The notes: generated by a model from the sequence alone, not told the origin. DNA of 64,000 nt from Sphingomonas faeni (GCF_030817315.1 NZ_JAUSZF010000001.1:1348501-1412500), one strand, 5' to 3'. Shown: positions 42,490 through 51,686, numbered from the stretch's first letter. Translations and numbers: made by a program.

Positions 42490-44865
42490 TCATCGTCGCG
42501 GCAATTCTACGGTGATCAGCGTGCCCTCGCCCGGCTCCGAGAGCAGCTCGATCGTTCCACCGTGCGCCTCCACGAACTGTTTCGCCAACGGCAACCCCAA
42601 CCCCAACGCCCGATCCCCCATGGGCTTGGACTCCGCGAACCGGTCGAACGCATGCGCGACCGCGTCCGCGTCCATCCCGACACCATCGTCCGACACCACG
42701 ATCCGCGCCGACGTCGCGTTGCCGTCGGTATGCAGCAGCACGCGCCCGCCGTCCGGCGTCGCGGCGACCGCATGGCGCAGGAGGTGCTCGACGACCTCCT
42801 TCAACCGCTTCGGATTGCCGTTCACCCGCCCGGTCGAGCGCCCGACTTCGACGGCAAAATCGAGCTTCCGACGCTTGGCCGACGGCAGTATCGTCTCCGC
42901 CGCCGCGCGGACCGTGGTCGCGAGATCGACATCGCTGCGATCCGTTTCCGCACGGTCGCTCTCCGCCCGCGTCAGGTCGAGCACGTCGTCGACCAGCAGC
43001 CCGAGCCGCTCGACGGACTCGAGGATCGCCCCGACATAGCCCTCGGCCTGCGGCGTCAACGCCCCGGCATAGCCGCCATGCAGCATCTCCGCGAACCCGC
43101 TGATCGACGTCAGCGGCGTGCGCAGTTCGTAACTCATGTTCGCGACGAACGCGGTCTTCACCTTGTCGGTCGCCTCCAACGCATCGGCGCGATCGCGCAG
43201 AGCCTGCTCCGCGCGCCGGCTGTCGGTGATGTCGAGCATCGTGAACAGCGCATTTCCATCGGGCAGCGGCACGCCGGCAAACTCGAAATGCCGCCCGTCG
43301 GCGAACGCCACCCGCCCGCCGCGCTGCTGGCGGCCGACCGTCGCCGAGCGGACGAGATCGGGGATCAGCACGGACCTGCCGGGGGTCGCGAGCTTGTCCC
43401 CCGCCGCCTCGGCAAACGCATCGACGCGCGGATGCGAGGCCAGGAACTCCTCGTCCAGACCCCAGAGCGCGCGGAACCGGTTGTTCCAAAGCTGCAACCG
43501 GCCATCCGCCGCGAACACGCCGAGCGCCTCGAACAGATTGTCGAACGTCGCGGTCCGAACGCGCAGGAGCGTGTCGCGCGCGCTCGCGAGTTGCACCTGC
43601 TCGGTGCGATCCTCGAAGATCAGCAGCAGGCCGCCGTCGGGCAAAGGCTGCGCGACGACGCGAAGGTGCGTGCCGCCGCGAAGGTGCCAGTTCTCCTCCA
43701 TCGCGCCCCCACCGGCCGCGCCCCCTTGCGCCGAGCCGGTCTGCATGAACCAATCGCGGCGCTCCGCCTTCCAGCTCGGAAAATCGCGGACTTCGGGCAG
43801 TCGGTTCGCCTCGCGCATCCGCTCGAGCACGCGGTCGAACTCGGGGCGGTCGGCGAGCCATTCGCTGCGCATCGCGAACATCCGCCGGAACGGCTGGTTG
43901 CAGAATACGAGCGACCGATCGCCGCCGAACTGCGCCACGCCCGCCGACAACCGGTCGAGCATCGCCCGTTGGGCTTCGGCGAACCGCTTGGCACCCGACC
44001 GTGCCTGCTCCAGCTCCTCGATGTCGATCGCGAACCCGGCCACGCCGCCGCTCGGTAGCGGTACGTCATAGATCTGCAGGGATCGCCGTGCGCCGTCGAT
44101 GGTCGCGGGCAGGACCTGCTGGTGCGGCCGCCCCTGCTCGCGCGCGACCGCCGCGCCGGCGAGCGGACCGCCACGCCCGGACCCTTCGACCAACTCCAGT
44201 CCACGCGCGACGACATCGGCGGCATCGCGACCCTCGACCGCATCGACATACGCCGAATTGACCATCGCCAACCGAAGGTCGGTGGCGCGGTACCACATCG
44301 GCATCGGCGCCGCCTCGATCAGGCCGGTCAGCGACTCATACGCCTCGCCGAGCCGTGCGGTCTCGGCCCCAAGCCGGGCGATCTCCGCCTCGCTATCGGT
44401 GGCATCGAACGCCCAGAGCAGAACCGCCCCGGTCGCGCCCATCTCGCCCGGCGCGCGCGCGCCGCGAAACGTGATCGCCCGCGTCGAACCCTGCAACCGC
44501 ACCGACCGCACGAACGCGCGCCCGGCCCGCTGTGCCGCGGCGACGTCGGCAATCAACCGCGCCGCATCGTCCGCCGACAGCGCAGTGCCCCCGGTGGCAA
44601 GCTCGGCGATCGACCGAGGCGGCGCGTCCAGCCCAAGCCAATCCGCCATCCGCTGAGTCATCTCGATCCGCCCCCCGGACCGGATCACCGTGACGATCGC
44701 CGGCGACCCGTCGAGGATAGCCTGCAACTGCGCGTTACTCTCGAGGACATCCGCGGCGGCACTTCTCGCACGCAGCCCTACGAAAATGAGAACGCCGCCC
44801 GCTGCGACCAGCGCTAGCAAAAGCACGCCCGCCAGCACCGCCGTTCCAAGGCTAACCGTGATCAT
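42490..44865 (-). CDS. divL: DivL-type PAS sensor with tyrosine in place of the H-box His
   Basis: The 791-residue protein has an N-terminal membrane helix (about 7-32), several PAS-like regions and a C-terminal kinase core. The H-box reads FVANMSYELRTPLTSISGF near residue 577: the phospho-accepting His is Tyr (codon TAC). This is the mark of DivL, the Caulobacter protein that binds phospho-DivK and controls CckA rather than acting as a kinase. The G boxes DDGVGMD and GLGLPLAKQFVEAHGG are kept, but the N-box reads HLLRHA, so the usual Asn is His. I infer a non-catalytic regulator of the CckA-CtrA relay. The neighbours tsaE and addAB are typical alphaproteobacterial company. Confidence 0.85.
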   Translation of the reverse strand: MITVSLGTAVLAGVLLLALVAAGGVLIFVGLRARSAAADVLESNAQLQAILDGSPAIVTVIRSGGRIEMTQRMADWLGLDAPPRSIAELATGGTALSADDAARLIADVAAAQRAGRAFVRSVRLQGSTRAITFRGARAPGEMGATGAVLLWAFDATDSEAEIARLGAETARLGEAYESLTGLIEAAPMPMWYRATDLRLAMVNSAYVDAVEGRDAADVVARGLELVEGSGRGGPLAGAAVAREQGRPHQQVLPATIDGARRSLQIYDVPLPSGGVAGFAIDIEELEQARSGAKRFAEAQRAMLDRLSAGVAQFGGDRSLVFCNQPFRRMFAMRSEWLADRPEFDRVLERMREANRLPEVRDFPSWKAERRDWFMQTGSAQGGAAGGGAMEENWHLRGGTHLRVVAQPLPDGGLLLIFEDRTEQVQLASARDTLLRVRTATFDNLFEALGVFAADGRLQLWNNRFRALWGLDEEFLASHPRVDAFAEAAGDKLATPGRSVLIPDLVRSATVGRQQRGGRVAFADGRHFEFAGVPLPDGNALFTMLDITDSRRAEQALRDRADALEATDKVKTAFVANMSYELRTPLTSISGFAEMLHGGYAGALTPQAEGYVGAILESVERLGLLVDDVLDLTRAESDRAETDRSDVDLATTVRAAAETILPSAKRRKLDFAVEVGRSTGRVNGNPKRLKEVVEHLLRHAVAATPDGGRVLLHTDGNATSARIVVSDDGVGMDADAVAHAFDRFAESKPMGDRALGLGLPLAKQFVEAHGGTIELLSEPGEGTLITVELPRR

Positions 44866-45179
44866 CGTAAAGCGGAGGGGATACGGAGCGAGATCATCGC
44901 TACCCGTCTAGGCACCTCGAGACCGATCGGAAAGGCAGATGGCAAATGCCGACCGCATTTTCGCCGCGCGATGCCCCTGCGCGCGCCGCAGTCGGACGGA
45001 CACCGCCAAATGTCTCCAACCTTGCCAGACTGTTGCAAGGAAGAAACACCACGCAAGAATCGTTCGCGGCTTGCCGCAAGACAATGGCAGAAGCCATGTC
45101 CCAGCCCTAGGCAGCGTCGCATCCACGAACGACAGCCCCTTTGTCGTTTCGCTCGCATCCCAAGCCAGGACTCCCCAGA
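44866..45179. other. Divergent intergenic region, divL / TonB receptor
   Basis: 314 bp with no gene I can support. It contains repeated CTTGC/GCAAG words: CCTTGC-N9-GCAAGG at 45020-45040, a GCAAG at about 45052, and CTTGCCGCAAG at 45070-45080. These could be operator half-sites for the receptor gene that starts 100 bp further on. No CtrA box is seen. Confidence 0.5.
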
Positions 45180-48100
45180 ATGCAGACATATCGCCGCCGT
45201 TTGCTCGCCACGACATTGTTTGTGGGTGCCGTTGCCCTAGCCGCACCCGCCGTTGCCCAGGTCGCACCGACCGAAGCTCCCGCCACCGACCCAATGGCGT
45301 CGCAGCCTCCCGTCGATCAAGCAACTGCACAGTCGGCAGCCGATCCCGCCGCGCAGGCGACCGGCAGCGCCTCCGCACAGGGTGACGAACCCGCGGGCGA
45401 TATCGTCGTCACCGGTTCGCGCATTTCCTCGCCATCGGCCACTGCTGCTTCCCCGTTGCAGTCGATCAGCGCGGACCTGATCCGCCAGTCCGGCGCGGTC
45501 AACGTCCAGGACGTGCTGTTGCAGAACCCGACGTTCGGCGCGCCGGGCATCAGCCGTACCAACTCCAGCTTTGCGACTCAGTCGGCCGGCGTTGCCACCG
45601 TCAACCTGCGCAACCTGGGTGAGGATCGTACGCTCGTCCTCGTCAACGGCCGTCGCTTCGTCTCGGGTGTTCCCGGTAGCAGCGCAGTCGATCTCAACGT
45701 GATCCCGGCGCAGTTCCTCGAGCGCACGGACATCCTTACCGGCGGTGCATCGGCCGTGTACGGTTCGGATGCCGTCGCAGGCGTCGTGAACTTCGTCTAC
45801 AAGACCAAGTTCGACGGGCTGAACATCGATGCGCAGCAGGGCATCTCGCAATATGGCGATGGTTCCGACCGCCAGATCAACCTGCTCGCCGGCAAGAACT
45901 TTGCCGATGGTCGCGGCAACATCATGCTGTTCGGCGGCTATTCGAAGCAGGGCACCGTCCTGAAGAAGGACCGCTCGACCGAGGCCGGTTCGAGCGCGAT
46001 CGACCGCACCAGCGCGACGCTGACGCCGAACGATCCCGAAGTCCTGTTGTCCGGCTTTATCCCGGGCGGTCGCTTTTTCGCTGGCGAGGGTGCGACACGG
46101 CAGACCTTCAGCTACGGCACGGACAACACGCTCCGCAACTGCACCACGGTAAGCTGTGGTGGTTTCAACCGCTCCGATTCGCGTTACCTTGCCGTGCCTG
46201 TCGAGCGCTATCTGGCCGCCGGCCGCGCGAACTACGAGTTCTCGCCAGCCGCCAACGTCTTCATCGAAGGCAATTACGCGAAGACCAAGGCGCGCACCAA
46301 TATCGAGGCATTCCCACTCAGCTCAGACCTCGTCAACATTGCGTCCGGCGGGCAGGTGCCGATCCAGACCGTCGTCGGCGGCGTAACCTATCGCAACCCT
46401 TATGTGCCGGACGCGATCTTCAATGCAGCGACCGATACCGATGGTGACGGCCTCCGGGACATCTATTTCGATCGTCGCCTAACCGACTTCGGGCCCCGCA
46501 CGAGCAGCGCGACGCGCGACATGTTCCGCATCGCCGGCGGCTTGAACGGCAAGTTCCTCGACGATCGCTTCAACTACGAAGTCTATGGTATCTATGGCCA
46601 AACGATCGAGAACCAGACCGGTAACGGCCAGTATGACAGCACCAAGTTCAACCAGGCGCTGAATTCGTACCGCGATCCGGCAACCGGCCAGATCGTCTGT
46701 GCCGATCCCGCAGCACGCGCAGCCGGCTGTGTTCCTGCGAACATCTACGGCATCAACGCGCTTGCTCCAGCCGCCGACTACCTCGCGGTACCGACGTCGT
46801 TGCGTTCGAAGATCACGCAGACGGTCGCCGGTGCGAACGTGTCGGGCAAGCTTTTCTCGCTGTTCGGCGCGGACCCGGTCGGCTTCAGCGTCGGTACCGA
46901 ATATCGCCGTGAGAGCAGCAGCAACACCTTCGATCTGCTCACCCAGCAGGGCCTGAACGGCAACAACGCGCTGCCGTCGACGAGCGGCAGTTTCGACCTT
47001 ATCGAAGGCTTTGCCGAGACGATCGTGCCGCTGCTCCAGGATCGTCCGTTCTTCCATTCGCTGTCGGTTCGCGGCGCGGTCCGCGTGTCGAACTATTCGA
47101 CCGTCGGCACCACGGTCAGCTATAACTATGGCGGCGAATGGGCGCCGATCCAGGACGTCCGCTTCCGTGTGATGCAGGCACGCTCCGTGCGCGCGCCGAA
47201 CGTGAACGAGCTGTTCCAGCCTGCCCAGCAGGATTTCCCGACCGGTCTTCAGGATCCCTGCGCAGGCGTGACGGCAGCGACGGCGGGAACTCTCGGCACG
47301 CAGTGCCGCGGTGCAACTGGAGTCGCAGCCAATATCGCAAGCAACGGTGCGTTCGCGGTCAATCAGGCTGATCTTCAGGGTATCACCAGCTTCGGTGGCG
47401 GCAACCCGGCGCTGCAGGAAGAGAAGGGCAATTCGTTCACCGCTGGCGTGGTCATCAACCCACGATCGGTTGCCGGACTGCGTAACCTCGTCCTCAGCGT
47501 CGATTACTTCAACATCAAGATCGACGATGCGATTGTCACGACTCCGCTCCAGTTCATCCTGAACCAGTGCTACAACTCGGCGATCCAGCAATATTGCGAT
47601 CTGGTAGTCCGTCGTCCGGCCGCATCGGGTCCGAACAGCGCCGGTTCGCTGGACGAGGTAAACACTTCGCCCAGCAACAGCGGCGGCGCAAAGACATCGG
47701 GTATCGACGTCGCGGTCGACTGGCGCTCGAACCTGTCGTCGCTCGGCTTGGGCGGCGATCTCACGCTGCATGGTGCCTACACGCACCTCATCAGCGGCTA
47801 CAACGTACCGTTGCCGGGTTCCGCTCGCGACTATTTCGCAGGTGAAGTCGGCACGGATATCGCGGCGCCGCGCGACAAGTTCAGCATCACATCCGGCTAT
47901 GATATTGCTGGCATTGGCCTGACGCTGACGGGTACGTGGTTAAGCCAGGCGAGCCTTGACGACCAGTTGACGGGCGTTCGCCCAGGCAGCGATCCGCAAT
48001 ACCGCGTACGTCCACAGTTCTACCTCGACTCCCAGATTCGTTTCCGGACCACCGACGGTTTCGAATTCTACGTCGGCGGCTCGAACCTGCTGAACAACAA

Positions 48101-48209
48101 GCCGCCGTTCATTGCCGATATCGGCGCAAGCGCAGGACAGGATACGAACACCTCGATCTATGATCCGCTTGGCCGCCGCTATTACGCAGGCGTTCGCATG
48201 TCGTTCTAA
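45180..48209 (+). CDS. Large TonB-dependent receptor
   Basis: A 1009-residue outer-membrane receptor. The signal peptide begins MQTYRRRLLATTLFVGAVAL and is cut after VAQ. A Gln/Ala/Pro linker leads to the TonB box GDIVVTGSRIS, the plug domain (about 85-230: NVQDVLLQNPTFGAPG, VNLRNLGEDRTLVLVNGRR), then a long barrel ending YYAGVRMSF. It belongs to the large receptors abundant in sphingomonads, which take up siderophores, sugars or peptides; the ligand is unknown. The ATG 45180 is used because the upstream frame is not signal-like. A terminator follows. Confidence 0.9.
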   Translation: MQTYRRRLLATTLFVGAVALAAPAVAQVAPTEAPATDPMASQPPVDQATAQSAADPAAQATGSASAQGDEPAGDIVVTGSRISSPSATAASPLQSISADLIRQSGAVNVQDVLLQNPTFGAPGISRTNSSFATQSAGVATVNLRNLGEDRTLVLVNGRRFVSGVPGSSAVDLNVIPAQFLERTDILTGGASAVYGSDAVAGVVNFVYKTKFDGLNIDAQQGISQYGDGSDRQINLLAGKNFADGRGNIMLFGGYSKQGTVLKKDRSTEAGSSAIDRTSATLTPNDPEVLLSGFIPGGRFFAGEGATRQTFSYGTDNTLRNCTTVSCGGFNRSDSRYLAVPVERYLAAGRANYEFSPAANVFIEGNYAKTKARTNIEAFPLSSDLVNIASGGQVPIQTVVGGVTYRNPYVPDAIFNAATDTDGDGLRDIYFDRRLTDFGPRTSSATRDMFRIAGGLNGKFLDDRFNYEVYGIYGQTIENQTGNGQYDSTKFNQALNSYRDPATGQIVCADPAARAAGCVPANIYGINALAPAADYLAVPTSLRSKITQTVAGANVSGKLFSLFGADPVGFSVGTEYRRESSSNTFDLLTQQGLNGNNALPSTSGSFDLIEGFAETIVPLLQDRPFFHSLSVRGAVRVSNYSTVGTTVSYNYGGEWAPIQDVRFRVMQARSVRAPNVNELFQPAQQDFPTGLQDPCAGVTAATAGTLGTQCRGATGVAANIASNGAFAVNQADLQGITSFGGGNPALQEEKGNSFTAGVVINPRSVAGLRNLVLSVDYFNIKIDDAIVTTPLQFILNQCYNSAIQQYCDLVVRRPAASGPNSAGSLDEVNTSPSNSGGAKTSGIDVAVDWRSNLSSLGLGGDLTLHGAYTHLISGYNVPLPGSARDYFAGEVGTDIAAPRDKFSITSGYDIAGIGLTLTGTWLSQASLDDQLTGVRPGSDPQYRVRPQFYLDSQIRFRTTDGFEFYVGGSNLLNNKPPFIADIGASAGQDTNTSIYDPLGRRYYAGVRMSF

Positions 48210-48232
48210 GCGACCTTCCCGATCAAACAGGA

Positions 48233-48260
48233 GGGGGGCCGGAAACGGCTCCCCTTTTTT
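48233..48260 (+). terminator. Rho-independent terminator of the TonB receptor gene
   Basis: GGGGGGCCG, loop GAAA, CGGCTCCCC, then TTTTTT. It lies 24 bp behind the stop codon. Confidence 0.92.
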
Positions 48261-48331
48261 ATTGCGCAGAAGGTAAGTAAGTCTGTCGCATCTAATCGAG
48301 ACTGACGATCTTTGCCACGGGAGTATTACAG

Positions 48332-48736
48332 ATGAACTGGGTACCGGGAATTGGGACGATGGCGCTGGCAGCTTCGGGCCTGGCAACCGCTCAACCGGCC
48401 GCGGGCACGACCGACGTTTTGCGAGTGAAAGACGTAGGCCGACTGGTCTTCGTCAAGCCTGAGTCGGAGATCCGGATCGCGTTGCCGTATTCTATCGGCT
48501 CAAACTATCGGTGGCAGATATTGTCGGCGAAGCGGGTGACGCTCGCGGCCCCCATCACGACGATCGACGATCCCGATCGTTCGGTCGGAGCGCCCGGCTT
48601 ACCGCAGGTCGCCTTGATCAGACTGCGCGCGCCATCGAGCGGAACCGCTAGCGTCTTGCTGGGTGAGGTGCGCGATGGCAATGGCGGTGGCAATGCGTCG
48701 AATTCGTACCGCTTCCGCTTTCGCGTAGTCCCGTAA
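48332..48736 (+). CDS. Exported protein resembling I42 (chagasin) protease inhibitors
   Basis: A 134-residue precursor with a signal-like N-terminus (GTMALAASGLATAQ). The rest follows the I42 plan: SEIRIALPYSIGSNYRWQIL matches the loop usually written NPTTGYxW, SVGAPGLPQVALIRLRAPSS matches GAPGxxxFxF, and a Gly-rich loop precedes the last strand FRFRVVP. I42 proteins inhibit papain-like cysteine peptidases in the periplasm or outside. The first loop is altered, so inhibition is not assured. GGGAG lies 9 bp before the ATG. A terminator follows, so it is probably monocistronic. Confidence 0.6.
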   Translation: MNWVPGIGTMALAASGLATAQPAAGTTDVLRVKDVGRLVFVKPESEIRIALPYSIGSNYRWQILSAKRVTLAAPITTIDDPDRSVGAPGLPQVALIRLRAPSSGTASVLLGEVRDGNGGGNASNSYRFRFRVVP

Positions 48737-48752
48737 CTACGGCTCCATAACG

Positions 48753-48788
48753 AAAAAGCCGCGCCGGCCTGGTGGCGGACGCGGCTTT
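48753..48788. terminator. Bidirectional rho-independent terminator
   Basis: AAAAAGCCGCG and CGCGGCTTT form the stem around an inner CCGGCCTGGTGGCGG. It lies between the convergent inhibitor-like gene and ahcY. Confidence 0.85.
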
Positions 48789-48813
48789 CAAAAACTCTAC
48801 ATAATCCTCAAGA

Positions 48814-50247
48814 TCAGTAGCGGTAGTGATCCGGCTTGAACGGGCCTTCGACCGGCACGCCGATGTAACCGGCCTGCTTGTCGGACAGCTTCGAGAGCTT
48901 CACGCCGAGCTTCTCGAGGTGGAGCATCGCGACCTTCTCGTCGAGATGCTTCGGCAGGACGTACACTTCGTTCTTGTAGTTCTCGCCCTTGGTCCAGAGC
49001 TCGATCTGCGCGAGCGTCTGGTTGGTGAAGCTGGCCGACATTACGAACGACGGGTGGCCGGTGGCGCAACCGAGGTTCACCAGGCGACCCTTCGCGAGGA
49101 TGATGATCTGCTTGCCGTCCGGGAACTTTACCAGGTCGGTGCCGGGCTTCACTTCGGTCCAGTCGTAGTTCGACAGCGCGGCGATCTGGATCTCCGAGTC
49201 GAAGTGGCCGATGTTGCAGACGATCGACATCGGCTTCATCGCCTTCATGTGATCGGCGGTGATGACGTCGGCGTTGCCGGTCGCGGTGCAGAAGATGTCG
49301 GCGCGGGTCACGGCCTCTTCCATCGTCACGACCTCGAAGCCCTCCATCGCCGCCTGCAGCGCGCAGATCGGATCGACTTCGGTGACCATCACGCGCGCGC
49401 CGCCGTTGCGGAGCGACTGGGCCGAACCCTTGCCGACGTCACCGAAGCCGGCGACGCAGGCGACCTTGCCGGCGAGCATGACGTCGGTCGCGCGACGGAT
49501 CGCGTCGACCAGCGATTCCTTGCAGCCGTAGAGGTTGTCGAACTTCGACTTGGTGACCGAGTCGTTGACGTTGATCGCCGGGAACGGCAGCTCGCCCTTC
49601 TTGGCGATCTCGTACAGGCGGTGGACGCCGGTCGTGGTCTCTTCCGAAACGCCCTTCAGGTTCTTGACGGTCTCGGTCAGATAGCCGGGGTTCTTCGCGA
49701 CGTACGCCTTCAGCGCACGCTGCATCTCGACCTCTTCCTCGTTCTCGGGCTCGGGCATCGTGTGGCCGGCTTCGAGCTTGGCGCCCCAGAGTGCGAACAT
49801 CGTCGCGTCGCCACCGTCATCGAGGATGATGTTGGCGGTCTGGCCCTCGATCTCGCGGTCCCACGAGAAGATGTCGCCGACATAGTTCCAGTAATCCGCG
49901 AGGCTCTCGCCCTTGATCGCGAACACGGGGACGCCGGTCGCGGCGATCGCGGCGGCGGCATGGTCCTGCGTCGAGAAGATGTTGCAGGTCGCCCAGCGGA
50001 CGTCGGCGCCGAGCGCGGTCAGCGTCTCGATCAGCACGGCGGTCTGGATCGTCATGTGCAGCGAACCAGTGATCCGCGCGCCCTTGAGCGGCTGCGACGC
50101 GCCGAATTCGGTGCGCAGCGACATCAGGCCGGGCATCTCGGTCTCGGCAATGTTGATCTCGGCGCGGCCGAAATCGGCGAGGCTGATGTCGGCGACGACG
50201 TAATCGATCGCATTGTCAGACTGCGCGGGGGCGAGGGTGGTGGCCAC
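48814..50247 (-). CDS. ahcY: S-adenosylhomocysteine hydrolase
   Basis: AhcY splits S-adenosylhomocysteine into adenosine and homocysteine, keeping methylation and methionine recycling running. The 477 residues carry the NAD-binding motif [15 protein letters not shown], the [15 protein letters not shown] start of the catalytic domain and the C-terminal PDHYRY-type end (FKPDHYRY). The GTG at 50247 is chosen: AGGAG lies 8 bp upstream and the protein then begins [12 protein letters not shown] perfect 20-bp palindrome lies 90 bp upstream. Confidence 0.96.
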   Translation of the reverse strand: MATTLAPAQSDNAIDYVVADISLADFGRAEINIAETEMPGLMSLRTEFGASQPLKGARITGSLHMTIQTAVLIETLTALGADVRWATCNIFSTQDHAAAAIAATGVPVFAIKGESLADYWNYVGDIFSWDREIEGQTANIILDDGGDATMFALWGAKLEAGHTMPEPENEEEVEMQRALKAYVAKNPGYLTETVKNLKGVSEETTTGVHRLYEIAKKGELPFPAINVNDSVTKSKFDNLYGCKESLVDAIRRATDVMLAGKVACVAGFGDVGKGSAQSLRNGGARVMVTEVDPICALQAAMEGFEVVTMEEAVTRADIFCTATGNADVITADHMKAMKPMSIVCNIGHFDSEIQIAALSNYDWTEVKPGTDLVKFPDGKQIIILAKGRLVNLGCATGHPSFVMSASFTNQTLAQIELWTKGENYKNEVYVLPKHLDEKVAMLHLEKLGVKLSKLSDKQAGYIGVPVEGPFKPDHYRY

Positions 50248-50335
50248 TATGGGTCTCCTGGAAATTCTGTGATCGGCGAGCCTCATGCCCGTGCCGGATG
50301 GGCTGCGCCTTAGCGGATCGAGGGGCTCAAATCAA

Positions 50336-50355
50336 ATATAAAGATATCTTTATAT
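50336..50355. promoter_or_regulatory. Perfect 20-bp palindromic operator upstream of ahcY
   Basis: ATATAAAGATATCTTTATAT equals its own reverse complement over all 20 bases. It lies 89-108 bp before the ahcY start in an otherwise GC-rich stretch. It resembles the operators of ArsR-type regulators of the methionine/SAH cycle (SahR-like) as I remember them. The regulator gene is not in the window. Confidence 0.7.
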
Positions 50356-50403
50356 GATGGTTCGAAGTGCGTCATGCCGAACGCGAAGCCGCCGTCTCGA
50401 ACT

Positions 50404-50508
50404 CCCCTCCCTGGAAGGGAGGGGTCGGGGGGTGGGTCGGTTTGAGGCGCGCGCAGAGCCAGCCAACCGGCCGACCCACCCCCGGCCCCTCCCTTCCAGG
50501 GAGGGGGG
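50404..50508. repeat. 105-bp GC-rich element, sister of the one at 23302
   Basis: CCCCTCCCTGGAAGGGAGGG (then GTCGGGGGGTGGGTCGG) pairs with CCGACCCACCCCCGGCCCC and TCCCTTCCAGGGAGGGG. Arms and length match the element before mfd. It lies between the yqgE stop and the ahcY control region. Confidence 0.9.
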
Positions 50509-50536
50509 AAGTAAGTTCCCTTTAGTTGGGAATGGA

Positions 50537-51097
50537 TCAGGCCCTACCCGTCTCCGCGACGAGCAACCGCGGATCCACGCCGGCCTGCGCGAACGCCATC
50601 GTCCAGCGATCCTCCGCCGCGGTATCGAACAAAAGTTCGGCATCCCCGGCCACGTTGAACCACCCGGGCCGCGACAGCTCGCCTTCCAACTGCCCGCCGT
50701 CCCAACCGGCATAGCCGAGCGCCACCACCCACTGCGAAGGGCCCTTCCCCTCGGCGATCGCGCGGAGCACGTCGACGGTGCTCGACAGCTTCCACCGACC
50801 GGCGACGTCCACCGAATCCTGCCCGCCCCAGTCTGACGAATGCACCACGAACCCGCGCCGCGGCTCGACCGGGCCGCCGAAATGCACCGGTGCGTTGGGC
50901 GCATCGCCGGGCTGGATCCCGAACTGTTCGAGCAGATCGTGGAAGCCGAGCCCGTCGATCGTCGCGCCCAGGCCGATGCCGATCGCCCCGCTCTCGTCAT
51001 GGCTGCAGATCGCGATCACCGCGCGCGCGAACCGCGGGTCGCTCATCCCCGGCATCGCGAGCAGGAATTGTCCGGAAAGAAAGGGCGTCTTGTCCAT
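50537..51097 (-). CDS. yqgE: YqgE / AlgH family protein (UPF0301)
   Basis: The 186-residue protein fits UPF0301: LSGQFLLAMPGMSDPRFARA at the start, then GAIGIGLGATIDGL, VHFGGPVEPRRGFVVHS, and WVVALGYAGWDGGQLEGEL. The family is widespread and conserved, but its biochemical role is not known. The start MDKTPFLSG is conventional; a GTG 12 bp upstream is possible. Confidence 0.92.
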   Translation of the reverse strand: MDKTPFLSGQFLLAMPGMSDPRFARAVIAICSHDESGAIGIGLGATIDGLGFHDLLEQFGIQPGDAPNAPVHFGGPVEPRRGFVVHSSDWGGQDSVDVAGRWKLSSTVDVLRAIAEGKGPSQWVVALGYAGWDGGQLEGELSRPGWFNVAGDAELLFDTAAEDRWTMAFAQAGVDPRLLVAETGRA

Positions 51098-51206
51098 GCA
51101 TTGCACCATAGCGACGCACGGGGGGCCCCGCCACGCTTGAAATACCCGCGGCCGCGTCCAAGGTACGGCTCGCCCGAGACCAGCTCGCGGCGACAGGAGA
51201 TTTCAG

Positions 51207-51686
51207 ATGACGATCAGCGTCGGCGACCGCCTTCCCACCACCAATCTCGTCAAGGCCACCGCGGATGGCCCCGATCAGGTCGACACCGACAGCTTCTTCA
51301 AGGGCCGCAAGGTCGCGCTGTTCGCCGTACCCGGTGCGTTCACGCCGACCTGCTCGGCCAAGCACCTCCCCGGCTTCGTCGAGAAGGAAGCCGAGCTGAA
51401 GGCCAAGGGCGTCGACGAGGTTGCGTGCGTCTCGGTCAACGACGCGTTCGTGATGGGCGCTTGGGGCAAGTCGGCGGGTGCGGGCGACATCACGTTGCTG
51501 GCGGACGGCAATGGCGATTTCGCGAAGGCGATCGGCCTGACGATGGACGGTTCGGGCTATGGCATGGGCATCCGCAGCCAGCGCTATTCGATGATCGTTA
51601 ACGACGGCGTGGTGGAGCAGCTGAACGTCGAGGCACCGGGCGAGTTCAAAGTGAGCTCGGCCGAGCATCTGCTTAGCGAGATTTAA
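51207..51686 (+). CDS. Peroxiredoxin (Prx5 type)
   Basis: A 159-residue thiol peroxidase that reduces hydrogen peroxide and alkyl peroxides. The active site is PGAFTPTCSAKHLPGFVEK, with the peroxidatic Cys at about residue 49 and the Pro/Thr of the PxxxT/SxxC motif. Later segments VNDAFVMGAWGKS and RSQRYSMIVNDGVVEQLNVE are typical of Prx5. The reductant is probably glutathione or thioredoxin. GGAGA precedes the ATG. It is divergent from yqgE. Confidence 0.93.
   Translation: MTISVGDRLPTTNLVKATADGPDQVDTDSFFKGRKVALFAVPGAFTPTCSAKHLPGFVEKEAELKAKGVDEVACVSVNDAFVMGAWGKSAGAGDITLLADGNGDFAKAIGLTMDGSGYGMGIRSQRYSMIVNDGVVEQLNVEAPGEFKVSSAEHLLSEI

Noticed and set aside
44939..45385. 148-codon plus-strand frame across the start of the large TonB receptor
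   Set aside because: It overlaps the receptor signal peptide in another frame and has no domain; the receptor frame is clearly coding.
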